A stretch of 5,951 bases of DNA from Candidatus Hodarchaeota archaeon (GTDB lineage Archaea; Asgardarchaeota; Heimdallarchaeia; Hodarchaeales; YT1-057), in assembly GCA_016839955.1 (NCBI GenBank), contig JAEOTI010000552.1:1-5951 (forward strand), written 5' to 3'. The position numbers and the translations under genes are program-made. This document shows positions 5,746-5,951 of this stretch, piece by piece. A model generated the notes under the pieces. The model was not told the DNA's origin. It worked only from the letters and a program-made list of their open reading frames with translations, and ran no database searches. The stretch's first letter is position 1; each line of letters begins with the position of its first letter.

Positions 5746-5877
5746 AAAACGCGGAAAAAGAGGATTGAAGAGATAGACACGAAGATCCTACAGAACAAAA
5801 TCGAACAGGAATATTTACGGAACATGATTGCGGTCAATAGAAAATATATCGGATCAGAGATGATTCAAAATGAATAA
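5746..5877 (+). pseudogene. In-frame continuation of the coiled-coil gene after a TAA
   Basis: Immediately after the stop the frame stays open for 43 codons to TAA 5875-5877. It reads KTRKKRIEEIDTKILQ and then EQEYLRNMIAVNRKYIGS, the same charged, leucine/isoleucine-spaced helix as the upstream part. It has no start of its own except ATG 5824, which would give 17 aa. It is best explained as the C-terminal part of the 5500 gene cut off by one nonsense change (GAA, AAA or CAA to TAA) or by a sequencing error. Confidence 0.5.
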
Positions 5878-5885
5878 GAAGGTAT

Positions 5886-5951
5886 GTGTTTGTAGTGGAT
5901 GATTATTATTGTAGTTTGTGCGATACAAAGCATCTCAAAGTAGTTAATGAT
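5886..5951 (+). CDS. Possible start of a further gene with a CxxC motif, cut by the window end
   Basis: A GTG at 5886 (or GTG 5895) opens a frame that stays open to the last base, 22 codons. It begins VFVVDDYYCSLCDTKHLKVV, where C9 and C12 form a CxxC pair with a histidine shortly after, reminiscent of the first half of a zinc finger or zinc ribbon. GAAGG just upstream could be a weak ribosome site. It lies in the same direction as, and 8 bp behind, the read-through end of the 5500 frame. The evidence is short, and the overlapping ATG frames close quickly. Confidence 0.3.
   Translation, partial: MFVVDDYYCSLCDTKHLKVVND

Noticed and set aside
5649..5837. Minus-strand ORF opposite the coiled-coil gene
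   Set aside because: Its phenylalanine/serine-rich sequence is the antisense of a lysine/glutamate-rich coiled coil.
1..5951. CRISPR array, tRNA or rRNA gene, insertion-sequence transposase
   Set aside because: No regularly spaced repeats, no tRNA-like cloverleaf or rRNA sequence noticed, and no DDE or tyrosine/serine recombinase motifs in any frame read.

Overview
The window looks archaeal, AT-rich and accessory. Four things point to archaea. TATA-box/leaderless promoter geometry appears before several genes. Start codons include TTG. A short longin/roadblock-like protein is of a kind especially common in Asgard archaea. A small YdjM/DUF457-type membrane protein is also present. Asgard (Lokiarchaeia/Heimdallarchaeia-type) is my best guess, but it rests on protein style and not on a marker gene.

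Layout. Positions 1-417 hold no convincing intact gene. They contain a mirrored pair of TATA-like boxes at the left edge, a doubtful small plus-strand ORF, a decayed-looking minus-strand reading frame, a 12-bp tandem duplication and a cluster of palindromes. Positions 418-3856 hold a two-gene plus-strand operon: an OLD-family ATPase/TOPRIM nuclease (GajA-like) and a UvrD/PcrA-type superfamily 1 helicase (GajB-like). They overlap by 17 bp, and this is the organisation of a Gabija anti-phage defence system. A hairpin with a following T-run closes the operon at its stop codon. Positions 3886-4164 contain a startless 92-codon open frame on the minus strand, probably a gene remnant. Positions 4173-4957 hold a translationally coupled minus-strand pair (ATGA overlap): the YdjM-like membrane protein followed by the longin-like protein. 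A 135-bp divergent promoter region (4958-5092) contains two TATA boxes flanked by a near-perfect inverted repeat. From it, 5093-5877 runs rightwards: a possible winged-helix DNA-binding protein, then a small coiled-coil protein whose reading frame is interrupted by an in-frame TAA and continues for 43 more codons. A possible CxxC-containing gene starts at the right edge.

How it works together. GajA would be the DNA-nicking nuclease/ATPase and GajB the helicase-like partner, assembling as in Gabija to cut invading DNA. The remaining genes have no demonstrated link to defence. The symmetric operator-like repeat suggests that the 5093 product, or another dimeric regulator, controls both divergent units. 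Surrounding gene debris fits a turnover-prone defence-island setting.
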